From: Leucothrix mucor | GTDB taxonomy: Bacteria; Pseudomonadota; Gammaproteobacteria; Thiotrichales; Thiotrichaceae | Direction of reading: 5' to 3' | Length of the DNA: 8,322 nt | Assembly (NCBI GenBank): GCA_015662325.1 | Contig: DQUJ01000024.1 | Span: forward strand, 1 to 8,322 | Shown here: positions 7,113 through 8,322 of the stretch, piece by piece | How positions within the stretch are numbered: the first letter of the stretch is position 1 | How the letters are laid out: each line of letters opens with the position of its first letter | The notes under the pieces: generated by a model | Told to the model about the DNA's origin: nothing | Database searches by the model: none | Seen by the model: the letters and a program-made list of their open reading frames with translations, nothing else | Position numbers and translations under genes: made by a program

Positions 7113-7150
7113 TCAATAAAAAACTCAGGCTATTATGCCTGAGTTTTATT
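7113..7150 (-). terminator. Intrinsic terminator of the rhodanese gene
   Basis: Perfect 11-base arms AAAACTCAGGC (7120-7130) and GCCTGAGTTTT (7137-7147) flank a 6-base loop. Read on the minus strand, the stem runs into a T-rich tract (TTTTTTATT). It begins about 28 bases after the rhodanese stop and separates that gene from the hydrolase. Confidence 0.88.
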
Positions 7151-7175
7151 TGGTTTTTTTCAACAAAAATTGAGT

Positions 7176-8231
7176 TTAATTTAAAGCGGCTTTCTTTGCA
7201 CTTTGTTCTTGTATCTTAATCAAGGTATTCCATTGCTGGCTGGATAAAATAGACCGTATATTATCGCGGCAGGCAGTTTTTGAAGAAGCTAGCTTCATAC
7301 GAAGATCAGACATTTCATTAAACTTTGTCATTAATATCTCTTTGCTGTCACCTTTCATAGATGAAAGTGAAATACCTTTTTCAAGTTCAACGATCTTATT
7401 GACTGTATCGGCTGCCTTTTTATTGTTTGCTGCGACCCATGCTTTTAATTTATCACTTTGTTCTGTGCTTAGTTTTAAGCTGTCGGCGTTCTTCTTTAAG
7501 GTGCGCATATAATTAGGCATTGGACTTGCGTGTTTTACTACAGGCATAAAGGCCGCTTTTTTAGCTGCTTTACTCATTTTTGTAGTTGTAGTGCTTACAG
7601 TCGTCGTTGCAGAGTCGCTAGAAACAATTGTCTCGTCTTGCTTACTGTTAGGCATGTACATTTTTTCTTGATTGAGCTTGTAGCTCCAAGGCAGGTTTGC
7701 ATTTTTCCAGCCATTTTTGATGCGCCAGTTTTTCTTTTCGCCTTTTTTGACGGTGCCGCCTTCAAAACCATCGGTTACCACATAAATGTTTTTATAGCCT
7801 TTGCCTTCTAATAGTTTTGTTGCAGGTGCGCCGCGTGTTCCACCGGAACGGCACATAATAGCAATGGGTGCATCTTTATTTAGCCCGCGTTCTTTTAATG
7901 CAGATTCTATATCTTTCTCAAAATTCTTATTTACCACCATATTGAACACAGGCTTCTTTTTATGCCAGGTAGTACGATCAGCCGTTTTAAATGGGATATT
8001 GATGTCGACTAGATCGGTAAAGCCTGTAAACATAATTTCTATGGGATCACGCACATCAATGAAAAGCATTTTGTCGCCTAGCTCTTTTTTCATTGTAGCT
8101 ACTTCTTTAGAGTCTACATACAAGCCCCAAGTGGTTTGTTTTTTTGGGTCTTTTGGGGTTTCTGCGGCTTGCAGTGTTGCAATGCTCAGGCTAGTTGCAA
8201 GTAGTAAAGGGGTGATGACTGCGTATTTCAT
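7176..8231 (-). CDS. Exported rhodanese fused to a Spy/CpxP-like LTXXQ domain
   Basis: 351 residues. Residues 1-22 form a Sec signal peptide (MKYA, a hydrophobic core, then LQA before AETP), so the protein is periplasmic or otherwise exported. A rhodanese domain spans about 35-180: FIDVRDPIEIMFTGF, then the active-site loop CRSGGTRG with Cys127, then YVVTDGFEGG. Rhodaneses carry sulfane sulfur as a cysteine persulfide. A Ser/Thr-rich linker (about 200-220) leads to a helical, charged domain at about 235-345 with two LTXXQ-like motifs, LSTEQ (254-258) and LSSQQ (329-333), and a Cys321 in TACRDNIRSIL. This resembles periplasmic Spy/CpxP/ZraP-like proteins, which are chaperones or metal and envelope-stress sensors. 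The combined protein may link sulfur transfer with envelope stress or metal handling, which is inference. AGGA lies 10 bases before the ATG, and a strong terminator follows. Rhodanese is certain; the second domain is likely. Confidence 0.88.
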   Translation of the reverse strand: MKYAVITPLLLATSLSIATLQAAETPKDPKKQTTWGLYVDSKEVATMKKELGDKMLFIDVRDPIEIMFTGFTDLVDINIPFKTADRTTWHKKKPVFNMVVNKNFEKDIESALKERGLNKDAPIAIMCRSGGTRGAPATKLLEGKGYKNIYVVTDGFEGGTVKKGEKKNWRIKNGWKNANLPWSYKLNQEKMYMPNSKQDETIVSSDSATTTVSTTTTKMSKAAKKAAFMPVVKHASPMPNYMRTLKKNADSLKLSTEQSDKLKAWVAANNKKAADTVNKIVELEKGISLSSMKGDSKEILMTKFNEMSDLRMKLASSKTACRDNIRSILSSQQWNTLIKIQEQSAKKAALN

Positions 8232-8252
8232 GAATGTTTGTTCCTATAGTTT

Positions 8253-8322
8253 GAGACCTTTTGCATGAGAGATATGACGGATTAAAAATGCTTAAATTCT
8301 CCCTGATTTTCATAAAAAACCG
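8253..8322. mobile_element. Second copy of the palindromic repeat, cut by the window end
   Basis: It starts GAGACCTTTTGC and follows the reverse complement of 4521 downward closely: ATATGACGGATTAAAAATGC is identical in both, and similarity continues to about 8322. Only one arm is visible. It begins 21 bases upstream of the rhodanese ATG, so it occupies the likely promoter region of that gene. Confidence 0.75.

Noticed and set aside
7801..8268. 155-codon plus-strand open frame opposite the rhodanese gene
   Set aside because: It is antisense to a gene with a clear signal peptide, rhodanese active site and terminator; its own translation has no recognisable domain.

Overview
The window looks like a piece of a gammaproteobacterial chromosome with AT-rich intergenic regions. 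The main evidence is the minus-strand block ndk - rlmN - pilF - rodZ, a conserved gammaproteobacterial neighbourhood that normally continues into ispG and hisS. Here rodZ runs off the left edge. The lineage cannot be fixed from this window. The periplasmic rhodanese and the abundant small palindromic repeats would suit a Thiotrichales-like or other sulfur-associated gammaproteobacterium, but that is a weak inference.

Layout. 1-2913 (minus): nucleoside diphosphate kinase, the RlmN rRNA/tRNA adenosine methylase, the type IV pilus pilotin PilF (TPR lipoprotein) and the MreB-associated cell-shape protein RodZ, read in that order. A good sigma70-type promoter stands upstream of ndk at 2950-2978. 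3041-4039 (plus): a divergent HTH-WYL transcriptional regulator. 4072-4314 (minus): an unrecognised 80-residue single-pass membrane protein. 4315-4601: intergenic, holding a 159-bp fully palindromic MITE-like repeat and a short perfect hairpin. 4602-5987 (plus): a RhlE-type DEAD-box RNA helicase with an unusual Asn/Gly/Lys-rich tail. 5988-6172: intergenic, with two further inverted repeats between convergent genes. 6173-7060 (minus): a membrane-anchored alpha/beta hydrolase. 7113-7150: a strong intrinsic terminator. 7176-8231 (minus): an exported rhodanese fused to a Spy/CpxP-like LTXXQ domain. 8253-8322: the start of a second copy of the MITE-like repeat, cut by the window end.

The first four genes are housekeeping (nucleotide pools, translation fidelity, pilus assembly, cell shape) and are linked by conserved order rather than by one pathway. 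The right half is a loose collection of single-gene units separated by repeats. I found no defence system, CRISPR array, tRNA, rRNA or intact transposase. The points most worth following are the dispersed GAGACCTTTGC-ended palindromic repeat, one copy of which abuts the rhodanese start region, and the rhodanese-LTXXQ domain fusion.
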